The position numbers were made by a program, and so were the translations under genes. From an uncultured Anderseniella sp. (GTDB lineage: Bacteria; Pseudomonadota; Alphaproteobacteria; Rhizobiales; Aestuariivirgaceae), in contig CANKYU010000007.1 in assembly GCA_947488295.1 (NCBI GenBank), positions 62,001-126,000 on the forward strand: a stretch of 64,000 nt of DNA, given 5' to 3'. Below are positions 34,106 through 42,727 of this stretch, in pieces. How positions within the stretch are numbered: the first letter of the stretch is position 1; each line of letters begins with the position of its first letter. A model generated the notes under the pieces. The model worked only from the letters and a program-made list of their open reading frames with translations. It was not told where the DNA came from and made no database searches.

Positions 34106-35221
34106 TCAGCTTGTGAACAGCGGCTCACCCAGAACATCCATGACCGGCTCCACACCCAGGCCGGGCGCATCGGGCGCCTGCATGAAGCCACCTGTCACGA
34201 CGGGCCCGCCGGTCGCGATGGCCACCGTGTGATAGTCGTGGAATGCCGATGACTGGAAGTGGAAGCCTGCCGGTGTCGACTGGGCCAGATGAGCAATGGC
34301 CGAGGTTGCAATCTCTCCGCCCCAACTGTCCTCAATGGTCATGACGATGCCCAGCGAAATGCACAGGTCGCGCACCTGACGGGCCCGGGTCAGCCCGCCC
34401 ATGCGGTTGATCTTCAGATTGATCAGGTCCATGGCCCGGTCATTGTAGCCCCTGAGCAGGACGGCAAGGCTTTCCATGCACTCATCAAGGATCATCGGCA
34501 GATCGGTGTGCTGGCGCACCACCAGACATTCTTCATAGGTCAGGCACGGTTGCTCGATGTACAGCCGGATGTCGTGCTGTGAGGCGAGAGGGCGAACCGC
34601 ATCGACAACCCGGATGGCATCGTGCTGGCGCCAGCCGGTATTGGCATCGGCATCCATCACTTCACCGGGCTGCATGGCGGCAGCCACTTTCCTGAAACGT
34701 TCGATATCGGTTGTCGGGTCTTCCCCGACCTTCATCTGGAACTGGCTGAATCCAAGTTCGCGATACTCGCCGACACGCGCTGCCATCACCTCCGGATCGG
34801 TGCGCGAAATCACCTTGAACAGCTTGACCTGATCCTGGCGCCTGCCGCCGAGAAGAGAATAGACCGGCTTGCCGACCGACTTGCCGAGTATGTCCCAGCA
34901 CGCCATGTCGATGGCCGATTTGACATAAGGATGACCTTTTAAAAGCAGGTCCATACGATCATTGATGCAGTCCAGTTCGGTCGGATCCTCACCGATCAGG
35001 TCCGGCGCGATCTTGGCGATTCCGGCGCGTGCTCCTTCGGCATAGGCCGCCAGGTAGGACGGGCCAAGCGGACAGGTTTCGCCATAACCGGTAATGCCCT
35101 CGTCGGTTTCAATGGCAATGACGGTGCTGTCGAATGCTGAAAACGACTGCGTCGACCAGCTGTATGAGCCTTCCGTCATGGGCAGGTCTACCTGGTAGAT
35201 TGAAATGCGGGTGATCTTCAC
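34106..35221 (-). CDS. mandelate racemase/muconate lactonizing enzyme family, possible betaine 2-epimerase
   Basis: A 371-residue enolase-superfamily enzyme. The two catalytic lysines of the MLE subgroup are seen (Lys164 in FQMKVGED and Lys270 in INLKINRMGG), with the metal-binding residues in MDADANTGW, YIEQPC and LDECMES. Two lysines on opposite faces fit a 1,1-proton-transfer epimerase. The N-terminus MKITRISIYQVDLPMTEGSY and KGHPYVKSAIDMACWDILGK resemble the (hydroxy)proline betaine 2-epimerase group known from Pelagibaca and related genera; this is similarity by eye only. Its neighbours, an MttB-family gene and an FAD oxidoreductase, fit betaine breakdown. Confidence 0.8.
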   Translation of the reverse strand: MKITRISIYQVDLPMTEGSYSWSTQSFSAFDSTVIAIETDEGITGYGETCPLGPSYLAAYAEGARAGIAKIAPDLIGEDPTELDCINDRMDLLLKGHPYVKSAIDMACWDILGKSVGKPVYSLLGGRRQDQVKLFKVISRTDPEVMAARVGEYRELGFSQFQMKVGEDPTTDIERFRKVAAAMQPGEVMDADANTGWRQHDAIRVVDAVRPLASQHDIRLYIEQPCLTYEECLVVRQHTDLPMILDECMESLAVLLRGYNDRAMDLINLKINRMGGLTRARQVRDLCISLGIVMTIEDSWGGEIATSAIAHLAQSTPAGFHFQSSAFHDYHTVAIATGGPVVTGGFMQAPDAPGLGVEPVMDVLGEPLFTS

Positions 35222-35350
35222 GTCCGGTTTCCCCTTAAAATTCAGTAATTCCGCTTCATGTCAGTTGCGATCAGCCGGATTTGTAAGACAGGCCCTGTCA
35301 CTACGTCAAACCGGCCTTTTCATCACTGACGGCATACTCTGCGCTTACTG

Positions 35351-35384
35351 GGATTGGATCCCCGTTTTCACGGGGATGACGATA
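35351..35384. repeat. single REP-like hairpin
   Basis: GGATTGGATCCCCGTTTTCA, then CGGGGATGACG: the same unit as half of the pair at 2042-2131, in the mirror orientation and without its partner. Confidence 0.65.
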
Positions 35385-35399
35385 GTGACAAACTCCCCT

Positions 35400-35514
35400 T
35401 CGAAGCACGCGAGTGCTGAGGCAAGACCGACCGGCCGCCGCACGAAGTGCGCCCTCGCGGAGCGCAGCCGAAGGCTGGTTGCGTGAGCGGAACAAGACCA
35501 GGCTGTTCGACCAA
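35400..35514. repeat. composite palindromic repeat, copy 6 (inverted)
   Basis: It reads GAGTGCTGAGGCAAGACCGA, then the GCACGAAGTGC hairpin, CGGAGCGCAGCCGAAGGCTG and TTGCGTGAGCG, i.e. the complement of the copies near 17.7-22 kb. It then ends in AGGCTGTTCGACCA in direct orientation. More diverged than the others. Confidence 0.65.
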
Positions 35515-35546
35515 CAAAAAAGAGCGGCTCCCAAGGGAACCGCTCC
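35515..35546 (-). terminator. rho-independent terminator of the binding-protein gene
   Basis: On the minus strand GAGCGGTTCCC pairs with GGGAGCCGCTC around a short loop and runs into TTTTTTG. It lies 37 bases after the stop of the binding-protein gene and before the MLE-type gene, so the latter needs its own promoter or some read-through. Confidence 0.85.
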
Positions 35547-35582
35547 AGTCATTGTCATACTGCTTGAAAGCCTTTGCGGCAA

Positions 35583-37175
35583 TCAGGCGTTCAGCCACCA
35601 GCGTTTTACGAAGTGGCCACCGTCCATCTCCCAGCCACCGCCGATTTTCGGACCGATGCCAACCTTCTTGTTGGTTGCTGCCACGTCCTGACCGAACGCC
35701 GGTATCAGCGTGCCGCCGTCCCTGGAAATGAGCATCTGTACATCCTTGTACATGGCGTTGCGCTTGGCGTCATCCAGTTCACCGCGGGCTGCCTTCACAA
35801 GCTGATCGACCTTGTCCATCTTGATGACGGTGTCGTTCCACGGTGCATCGCTGAGATAAGCGATCGACAGGATCATGTCCTCAACCGGACGGGCACCCCA
35901 GTAACACGAGCAGAACGGCTTGTTGTTCCAGATGTTATTCCAGTAACCGTCCTTGGCTTCGCGGATGACATTCAAGGTGACGCCGATCTTGGCGAAGTGC
36001 TCGGCAAACAGCTGGGCTGCATCAAGCGCGCCGCCATAGGCGGTTTCGGCAGAATGCATGTCGATCTTGGCGCCTTCCATGCCGGCTTTCTTGAGCAGCG
36101 ACTTGGCCTTGTCGAGATCGTACTCGGTCTGCAACTCGCCATCATAGGACGCAAAGGCAGGGCCCAGCGGCTGATCATTGCCGACCGAACCGTAGCCGAA
36201 CAGGATCTTGTCAACAAACTCCTGCCTTGGCAGAGCGTGCTTCAGGGCCATACGGAAATCATGGTTGTCAAATGGCTTCACATCCATGCGCATGGGGTGG
36301 GTGAACGCCAGGTTCGACTTCACTGCAATCACATTGACATGCGGCAGGCGTTGCAGCAGCCCAACAGTTTTCAGGGCCGGCCGGTTGATGATGTCCACGT
36401 TCTGCGTACTCAATGCCGTCTGGCGAGCGGTGTCGTCCAGGATGGTGGTGATTTCACAACTGTCGACGAAGCCGAAATCAGAGCCCTGCCAGGCATTGGG
36501 GTTCTTCTCGAAGGTGGCACGAACACCCGGGTCGAACTCTTTCAACAGATAACAGCCGGTGCCGTCGGTCGAGGTCACGTCTGCCTTGCCGTCCTTGGTC
36601 GGCACCACGTTCATGTGGTAATCCGTCATCAGATACGGGAAGGCTGCATTGGCTTCCGCCAGTGCAACCACGACCACATCCTTGCCGTCGGCGGTTACGT
36701 CGGTGATGCCGGCAAACACACCCTTTGCGCCTGATTTGGAGTCTTCACCACGGTGCACATTGATCGAGTTGATGACATCTTCGGTCGTCAGCGACTTGCC
36801 ATTGGAGAACGTAACGCCGCTGCGCAGCTTGAAGCGCCAGGTCTTGGCGTCTGCTGATGACTCCCAGCTCTCGGCAAGACCGGGAGCAGCGGAGTTATCC
36901 TGTCCGACCTCTACCAGACTGTCGCGAAACGCCCGGCTGATGGTGATCATGCCGGTCGCGTTGAAGCTTGCCGGATCGAGGGAATCGGTTGTGTTTGAGT
37001 CGTTCAGTCCGGCTTTCATGTGGCCGCCGCGTTTCGGCTCCGACGCACGCGCCTCCGTCCACATGTTTGATGCGGCAGCAACGCTGAGACCCATGGCGGT
37101 TGCACCAACCATGAACTCACGCCTGGTTGTGCGGCCTTCGCCGAGGATCCGGCTCAGCAGTGTTTTATCATCCAT
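35583..37175 (-). CDS. family 5 (DppA/OppA-type) substrate-binding protein
   Basis: A 530-residue periplasmic binding protein with a Tat-like signal (GRTTRREFMVGATAMGLSVA) and the mature core KRGGHMKAGLNDSNTTDSLD. The SBP_bac_5 pattern is clear (GVTFSNGKSLTTEDVINSIN). I prefer ATG 37175; a GTG four codons earlier is also possible. It belongs to the GntR regulon: the same GTATAC operator as before gntR lies about 100 bases upstream. No permease or ATPase genes follow; a strong terminator does. It may feed a distant transporter with a betaine, opine or short peptide. Confidence 0.9.
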   Translation of the reverse strand: MDDKTLLSRILGEGRTTRREFMVGATAMGLSVAAASNMWTEARASEPKRGGHMKAGLNDSNTTDSLDPASFNATGMITISRAFRDSLVEVGQDNSAAPGLAESWESSADAKTWRFKLRSGVTFSNGKSLTTEDVINSINVHRGEDSKSGAKGVFAGITDVTADGKDVVVVALAEANAAFPYLMTDYHMNVVPTKDGKADVTSTDGTGCYLLKEFDPGVRATFEKNPNAWQGSDFGFVDSCEITTILDDTARQTALSTQNVDIINRPALKTVGLLQRLPHVNVIAVKSNLAFTHPMRMDVKPFDNHDFRMALKHALPRQEFVDKILFGYGSVGNDQPLGPAFASYDGELQTEYDLDKAKSLLKKAGMEGAKIDMHSAETAYGGALDAAQLFAEHFAKIGVTLNVIREAKDGYWNNIWNNKPFCSCYWGARPVEDMILSIAYLSDAPWNDTVIKMDKVDQLVKAARGELDDAKRNAMYKDVQMLISRDGGTLIPAFGQDVAATNKKVGIGPKIGGGWEMDGGHFVKRWWLNA

Positions 37176-37276
37176 TTCAATTTCCACCCGTTTTCATTTT
37201 GTAAATTTTTCTGTCGTCCCTGATCCGTTCCGGACACTTGTACTCAGTCTCCCGGCTCATGGAGCCCGGCACGGTA

Positions 37277-37295
37277 ATACAAACTGTATACAAAA
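37277..37295. promoter_or_regulatory. GntR-type operator before the binding-protein gene
   Basis: ATACAAACTGTATACAAAA. It differs from the element at 43457-43475 at only two of 19 positions. The CTGTATACAA half forms the GTATAC-centred palindrome favoured by FCD-type GntR regulators. Confidence 0.75.
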
Positions 37296-37417
37296 CACAA
37301 TGGTGCGAAACGGCTATTTTTGATGTTTTTGCCAGTATTTAACGATATTTAACACCCGACCGCTTGTGTCACTGCCGCAAAAAACAGACCGCAGCGGCAA
37401 CGTTGGCCGGAAACCGG

Positions 37418-38755
37418 CTATAACTCGGCACCTGCCCTGAATTCTCCCCACCGCATGACGGCATTGGCGCCAATCGATGCAATCGGTTCCGGCGGCAGTC
37501 GGCGGGGCCCCGGCTGGGCAAGCATGTAACGCAGATGATCGGTCTCCCTGCCGCTTGCCAGTTCCGCTGTCAGCATGCCCGACGACGTACCCCTGGCAGC
37601 ACCAAGCCCGTTCTGGCAACACGCGGAGAACAATCCCTCATCCACTTCACCGAATGCCGCAACATTGTTGCGGCTCAGGCACAAAAAACCGCCCCAGCAG
37701 TATTCCATCGCGACACCGTCCAGCATGGCAAACCGGGCGCGGAAAGTTTTCTCATGGGCTTTGCCGAACGTTTTCAGTCTTGCCTCGTCAGCGGACCGGT
37801 CAGGATTCCAGGTAAAGCGGTTGCGAACTACAATTCGGGTGCCGCCAGTGCCTGCAACTTTTCTGACCGTGGTTCCCATGGGGTCGGCGGGCGTAAACGC
37901 CCACATGCGTTCGCCACCCAGTGCGCGCTGTTCATCTTCGCTCAGCGGTCTTGTCATTGATGCATACAGGCAGACATGCATCAGCTGCTGTTTGAAATAC
38001 CCAAAGCTTTCAGCATGGCCGTTCACTGCCAGAATGACCTTCGGCGATTGAACCGACCCCATGCGGGTTTTGGCGTTCCAGACCCCTGTAGCCCGGCCCA
38101 GTTCCACGACCGGCGAACTCTCGAAAACCTTCACACCCTGCGCAGCGAGACCTGCTGCCATGCCACGCACAAACAAAGCCGGCTGCAGCATGGCTGTTCC
38201 CGGCGTATAAAGCCCGCCGTGATAATAGTGAGAACCGCACATCTCGAACATCTGGCGGCCATCCAGAAGCTCGTGCTGTTCACCCAGTGTTGCCAGATGC
38301 CTGGCATAGGCGAGGTTGTGCCGCATGCCTTTTGCCGAAGCTGCAACATTGGTCTTGCCGCTGACAGCAAAAGCCTCGCCGCACATGTCATATTCACCGG
38401 CGGCTTCACCTGCAAAACTGATGGCTGAGCGGTTCATGGCCGTCTGCACGCGGTCAGCGTCCAGTCCGCCGGCATAGTCGCTTGATGCAAGATTGTGCGG
38501 CAGATCAATCATGAACCCGGAATTGCGGCCGGCGGGGCCTTCGGCAATCCGGCGGGCTTCCAGCAAGACAATCGAAGCCTTGGGATGCAGTTGCCGCAAG
38601 CGCCGCGCTGCCGCCAGACCTGCAAAACCTGCACCGATCACCAGCCAGTCAGCGATGTAATCTTCTTCCAGCACCGGATGAGCCGAAGCCGGCGGCAGAA
38701 TGGCATCCCAGGCAGGCGGACCTGGATCGCGGGCCTGACGGCTTACCCTGATCAT
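37418..38755 (-). CDS. FAD-dependent oxidoreductase (DAO/GlpO family)
   Basis: A 445-residue flavoenzyme. The dinucleotide-binding motif is WLVIGAGFAGLAAARRLRQL (GxGxxG at residues 41-46), followed by the family's ARRIAEGPAGRNSGFMIDLP and a C-terminal CCQNGLGAARGTSSG FAD-contact loop. Such enzymes oxidise secondary or tertiary amines: D-amino acids, N-methylglycines, glutamylputrescine. It starts seven bases after the MttB-type gene and ends this transcription block. Here it could remove an N-methyl group or oxidise a ring amine made by the MttB-type protein; that is inference. Confidence 0.88.
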   Translation of the reverse strand: MIRVSRQARDPGPPAWDAILPPASAHPVLEEDYIADWLVIGAGFAGLAAARRLRQLHPKASIVLLEARRIAEGPAGRNSGFMIDLPHNLASSDYAGGLDADRVQTAMNRSAISFAGEAAGEYDMCGEAFAVSGKTNVAASAKGMRHNLAYARHLATLGEQHELLDGRQMFEMCGSHYYHGGLYTPGTAMLQPALFVRGMAAGLAAQGVKVFESSPVVELGRATGVWNAKTRMGSVQSPKVILAVNGHAESFGYFKQQLMHVCLYASMTRPLSEDEQRALGGERMWAFTPADPMGTTVRKVAGTGGTRIVVRNRFTWNPDRSADEARLKTFGKAHEKTFRARFAMLDGVAMEYCWGGFLCLSRNNVAAFGEVDEGLFSACCQNGLGAARGTSSGMLTAELASGRETDHLRYMLAQPGPRRLPPEPIASIGANAVMRWGEFRAGAEL

Positions 38756-38761
38756 TGCCGC

Positions 38762-40321
38762 CTAGTGCTCATCATTGAGGGCGTCAACTGCCGGGATTTC
38801 ACGCTCGCGCCGTGCAATGTAATCGCGTAACGCTTCGTCAACGGCCTCGTCGAGCTTCGGTTCCTCATAGGACGCCAGCAGTTTCTGCACATGCTTCAGG
38901 GCACGTTCGGTTATCTCCTGCGATCCGTCGGCAATCCATTGCTCGATGGAATTGTTGTCGAACAGCTCAGGCATGAAGAACGCTTCCTGAAAGTTGGCCT
39001 GGGTATGGGGGTGGCCCAGATAATGGCCGCCGGGGCCTATGTCACGAACCGCGGCCAGCGCTTCGTCGAAATCATCCCACTTCACACCTTCAGCCATCCG
39101 GTAGCCCATCGCACATTGCTCCGCATCAACGACGAACTTGGCCATCGAACAGTGCATGCCGGCCTCATTCCACCCGGCCGAATGCCAGACATAATTGGCA
39201 CCTGCCATTAGGGTCGCCATCATCGTGGATGCGCTTTCATATCCGGCCTGGGCATCAAAAGTCTTGGCCCCGCCCAGCGTGTTCGAGGTGCGCCATGGCA
39301 CCTGGTAATACCTCGCCATCTGCCCGATCATGAAGTTCATCAGGCTGATTTCCGGCGTGCCCGCCATGGGCGCGCCGGACTTCATGGACACGGTGGACAG
39401 ATAGTGGCCGTAAATCGCCGGACAGCCTTTTCTGACAACCTGGGTATAGGCAAGCGCTGAAAGTGCTTCCGCGTTCAATTGCGCAACCGAGGCAGCGGTA
39501 GACGCCGGCGTGTTGGCACCCCCCAGCACGAACGGCGAGCACAGTACCGGCTGGTTACGCCTGCAGAAGGCGCGCATCGCACCAAGCATGGTCTCATCCC
39601 AGACCAGTGGCGAATTGCCGTTGCAGTTCCCGGTCGCCACGGCATGGGTTTCCATGAATTCATCACCAAACAAGATGGCACACATGTCCATCACGTCCTC
39701 GGCATTCTTCGGGCTGGTTGTCATGCCCATGAATGTCTTGTCGGAATGCTTCATCGATGAATAGGTGATGCGCAAGTGCCGGTGTGCCACCACATGATCC
39801 ATCGGCTCGACAATGTGATGGGCCGAGGAATGGATGGCCGGCAGCATGTGCGACAGCTTGTGGAAACTGGCGAGGTCTTCCAGCGTCGGGCCACGCCGGC
39901 GATCTTCCAGATCACGCAGGTACGGCGCACCGGTCATCGGGACGAAAATCGAATGATCCTTGCCGAACGGCAGGTTGTTGGCCGGATTGCGGGCGTGATA
40001 GGTGAAGCTCTCGGGGATGGATTTTATCAGCTCCCTGACCAGGCCCCTGTCCAGATGAACCCTGTCATCATCCCGGATCTCTGCGCCGGCGGACTTCCAG
40101 TCGGCAATGGCCTGCGGGTCACGGAAGATGACACCGACGTCCTCCAGTATGTCCATCGACGCCCGGTCAATACGCTCGACCTGGGCCTCGTCCATCGGCT
40201 CGACAAGCGGCAGCTGCCGCTTCAGCGCGGGCAGCATGGTGGTGTTGATTGCACTGCGCAGTTCGCGCCTTGAGCCTCGCCCGCCGCGGCGGGTGCGCGG
40301 GGCGTCGTCGACCATATTCAT
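38762..40321 (-). CDS. MttB-family (trimethylamine methyltransferase-like) protein, non-pyrrolysine
   Basis: A 519-residue member of the MttB superfamily. Recognisable segments are VDDAPRTRRGGRGSRR near the start, HLDRGLVRELIKSIPESF, and GANYVWHSAGWNEAGMHCSM. The frame has no in-frame UAG, so no pyrrolysine is used, as in glycine-betaine and proline-betaine demethylases (MtgB, MtpB). Known members move a methyl group to a corrinoid protein, but no such partner gene is seen nearby. Its ATG overlaps the stop of the aldehyde dehydrogenase gene and it leads into the FAD oxidoreductase gene. The substrate is probably a quaternary amine. Confidence 0.88.
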   Translation of the reverse strand: MNMVDDAPRTRRGGRGSRRELRSAINTTMLPALKRQLPLVEPMDEAQVERIDRASMDILEDVGVIFRDPQAIADWKSAGAEIRDDDRVHLDRGLVRELIKSIPESFTYHARNPANNLPFGKDHSIFVPMTGAPYLRDLEDRRRGPTLEDLASFHKLSHMLPAIHSSAHHIVEPMDHVVAHRHLRITYSSMKHSDKTFMGMTTSPKNAEDVMDMCAILFGDEFMETHAVATGNCNGNSPLVWDETMLGAMRAFCRRNQPVLCSPFVLGGANTPASTAASVAQLNAEALSALAYTQVVRKGCPAIYGHYLSTVSMKSGAPMAGTPEISLMNFMIGQMARYYQVPWRTSNTLGGAKTFDAQAGYESASTMMATLMAGANYVWHSAGWNEAGMHCSMAKFVVDAEQCAMGYRMAEGVKWDDFDEALAAVRDIGPGGHYLGHPHTQANFQEAFFMPELFDNNSIEQWIADGSQEITERALKHVQKLLASYEEPKLDEAVDEALRDYIARREREIPAVDALNDEH

Positions 40322-41820
40322 TCCACTCTGTCTCCGGCTGCCGGATCACCGAGATCGATCCATATGGTCTTGATTTCGGTGTACTGGTCGTGAGCATGAA
40401 TGCCATTGTCGCGGCCGCCGAAACCGGACTGCTTGTAGCCGCCGAACGGTGTCGAGATGTCGCCTTCGCCATAACAATTGACGGTTACAGTTCCCGCCCT
40501 GATGGACCGGGCCGCCCGCAGCGCCTTCCTGCCGTTGGCGGTGAACACACTGGCGGTCAGCCCATAGTCTGTATCGTTTGCGATCTCCATGGCCTCGTCG
40601 AACGAGCCAACCGTGATGATGGACAGAACCGGACCGAATATTTCCTCGCGCGCCAGCCTGTCGCCGCGCCTGACCTCGTCAAAAATTGTCGGTGAGACAA
40701 AACTGCCGTCGACCTTGCCGCCGGCCAGCAGCTTGCCCTTGGCGGATTTCAGATAACCGGCAACCTTCTTGCAATGAGCCTTGTCGATCAGGGCACCGAG
40801 ATGATTTTGCGGATCAAGCGGATCGCCGGTCTTCCAGTCACGCAACCGTGCCAGAACCGACTTCAACAACGGCTTCTTGACCGCTTCGTGCACAATCAGG
40901 CGTGAGTTGGCCGAACAATTCTCACCCATGTTCCAGAACGCGGCATTGACAATGTGCTCTGCCACCAGGTCTAGGTTTTCGGCGTCGTCGAGCACAACTG
41001 CAGGATTCTTGCCGCCACATTCCAGAACAACCTTCTTGAGATTGCTGTCGGCGGAGTAGCGCAGGAAACGCTTGCCGGTCTCGGTTGATCCGGTGAAGCT
41101 GACCATGTCCACACCTGAGTGCAGCCCCAGTGGTTCGCCAACGGCAGGGCCATCGCCGGGAAGCACCTGCAGCACACCGCGCGGCACGCCAGCCTCAGCC
41201 GCCAGTTCGGCCACGCGAAGAGCGGTCAGCGAGGTTTGTTCGGCGGGTTTTACAATCACCGAATTGCCGGCAGCAAGAGCAGGTCCGATCTTCCAGGCCA
41301 GCATGAGCAGCGGGAAATTCCACGGCAGGACCGCGGCCACCACGCCGACCGGTTCGCGCACGATCATGGCAATGGCGTCGTCGCCACCCGGTGCCGTCTG
41401 GTCATAAAGCTTATCGGCGGCCTCGGCATGCCACTTGATGGTGTGGATGGTCTCGGGGATATCAATCAGTTCGCAGTCGCGTATGGGTTTACCGCTGTCG
41501 AGGCTCTCCATGACCGCCAGTTCACGGCGGTTGCGGGTGATCAGTTTGCACAGCCGGATCAGAACATCCTTGCGTTCACCTGGGTGCAGTTTCGCCCAGT
41601 GACCCTGGTCGAAGGCTTCACGTGCCTTCGACACGGCAAGATCCACGTCGGCCTTGTTGCAGGCGGCGATTTCACAGATCGGCTTGCCGGTGGCCGGATT
41701 GTGAGTCTTGAGTTTTCCCCCGCGACCCGCACGGTACTTGCCATCGATAAAAGCTGCCTTGGGAAAATCCATCGCGTCGGCAATGGCAGCATATTCTGCA
41801 CGGGTCAGAAGATCGCTCAT
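40318..41820 (-). CDS. NAD(P)-dependent aldehyde dehydrogenase (PuuC/KauB-like)
   Basis: A 500-residue aldehyde dehydrogenase. The general base is Glu267 (VVLECGGKNP) and the nucleophile Cys302 (NMGENCSANSRL). The Asn of VLPWNFPLLM and the SFTGSTETGKRF loop are intact. The GENCSANSR variant around the cysteine is found in gamma-guanidino- and glutamylamino-butyraldehyde dehydrogenases. I take ATG 41820, one base after the lyase stop. In the operon it could oxidise the semialdehyde released by the lyase, for example 2-oxoglutarate semialdehyde; the exact aldehyde is unproven. Confidence 0.92.
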   Translation of the reverse strand: MSDLLTRAEYAAIADAMDFPKAAFIDGKYRAGRGGKLKTHNPATGKPICEIAACNKADVDLAVSKAREAFDQGHWAKLHPGERKDVLIRLCKLITRNRRELAVMESLDSGKPIRDCELIDIPETIHTIKWHAEAADKLYDQTAPGGDDAIAMIVREPVGVVAAVLPWNFPLLMLAWKIGPALAAGNSVIVKPAEQTSLTALRVAELAAEAGVPRGVLQVLPGDGPAVGEPLGLHSGVDMVSFTGSTETGKRFLRYSADSNLKKVVLECGGKNPAVVLDDAENLDLVAEHIVNAAFWNMGENCSANSRLIVHEAVKKPLLKSVLARLRDWKTGDPLDPQNHLGALIDKAHCKKVAGYLKSAKGKLLAGGKVDGSFVSPTIFDEVRRGDRLAREEIFGPVLSIITVGSFDEAMEIANDTDYGLTASVFTANGRKALRAARSIRAGTVTVNCYGEGDISTPFGGYKQSGFGGRDNGIHAHDQYTEIKTIWIDLGDPAAGDRVE

Positions 41821-41821
41821 C

Positions 41822-42727
41822 TCACGCTTCCTTCTCAATCGCCGCAATGGCGGTGTTCATTGTGGCAATCACTTCCGCCAGCTCGCGCTTGTCATCCTTG
41901 TTCAAAGGCTGCAGCGGGCGCCTTGGCGGGCCACAGTCGATGCCGCGCAGCGTGAGCCCGTGCTTGATGCACTGCACGAACTTGCCGCCCTGCTCCAGCA
42001 CCCGCATCAGCGGCAGCATGGCGGACATGATGGCGCGGCCCTTGGTGAAATCGCCCTCGAAGGCGCAGGCCCGGTACAGGGCCAGATGAGCTTCGGCGGC
42101 AAAATTTGATCCGGCGCACACCCAGGACCTTGCGCCCCAGGCAAAGAATTCCAGCGCCTGGTCGTCCATGCCGCAGGACAGCTGAATATGCGGATAGTCG
42201 CGCGCCAGCATGTGCAGCCTGTTGGGGTCGCCGGAGCTTTCCTTGATGGCGCAGAAGTTCGGCGAGCGGCCGAGCCTGTCAAGGGTTTCCTCATCCATGT
42301 TGACCGACATGCGGCCGGGATAGTTGTACAGCATGGCCGGCAGGTTGGCCGCCCTGTCGATGGCCAGGGCATGCAAGGCGATTTCCCGCCCGGTCGGATA
42401 GGCATAGGGCGGTGTTGCGATGAGCAGGGCGTCGGCACTGATTTTTTTGGCGGCCTCGGCAAACACAATGCTGTCTTCGGTTCGAATGGCGCCTGTGCCG
42501 ACAATCAATGGCAGGCGCTTGCCTATGATCTGCCGGGCGAGCCCCATAAGCTCGATGCGCTCTTCGGTTGATTGAGCATAGTATTCTCCGGTTGTGCCGG
42601 CGACTATGATGCCATGAACACCACAATCGATCAGATGTTCTATCGCCTCGCCGAACGCTTTCCTGTTGATCGAAAAATCAGTGTTGTAGGGCGTGACGAG
42701 CGGCGTGTAGATGCCTTCAAAGCGCAT
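41822..42727 (-). CDS. DapA/N-acetylneuraminate lyase family protein
   Basis: A 301-residue Schiff-base lyase or dehydratase. Lys162 in FCAIKESSGD forms the imine, Tyr136 lies in LYNYPGRM, and the GTTGEYYAQ loop (residues 44-52) binds the substrate carboxylate. True DapA makes dihydrodipicolinate, but its place between a GntR gene and an aldehyde dehydrogenase gene suggests a catabolic lyase or deaminase, such as those that open hydroxyproline-derived pyrrolines. Its ATG lies inside the last codons of gntR (11-base overlap). Confidence 0.9.
   Translation of the reverse strand: MRFEGIYTPLVTPYNTDFSINRKAFGEAIEHLIDCGVHGIIVAGTTGEYYAQSTEERIELMGLARQIIGKRLPLIVGTGAIRTEDSIVFAEAAKKISADALLIATPPYAYPTGREIALHALAIDRAANLPAMLYNYPGRMSVNMDEETLDRLGRSPNFCAIKESSGDPNRLHMLARDYPHIQLSCGMDDQALEFFAWGARSWVCAGSNFAAEAHLALYRACAFEGDFTKGRAIMSAMLPLMRVLEQGGKFVQCIKHGLTLRGIDCGPPRRPLQPLNKDDKRELAEVIATMNTAIAAIEKEA

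Larger units (their letters stand above)
35222..35582. other. gap between the epimerase-type and binding-protein genes
   Basis: About 360 bases with no gene. It contains the leader of the MLE-type gene, one REP-like unit (35351-35384), a copy of the composite repeat (35400-35514) and the terminator of the minus-strand binding-protein gene (35515-35546). Confidence 0.7.

Noticed and set aside
35574..36734. Long plus-strand frame opposite the DppA-type binding protein
   Set aside because: The binding protein has a Tat signal, family motifs, an operator and a terminator; the opposite frame has none.
38762..40321. Pyrrolysine-type MttB with UAG read-through
   Set aside because: The reading frame is continuous over 519 codons with no internal UAG, so pyrrolysine is not used.
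41822..42727. Biosynthetic dapA (lysine pathway)
   Set aside because: It sits inside a GntR-controlled catabolic operon, its start embedded in gntR; a housekeeping lysine gene would not be expected there.
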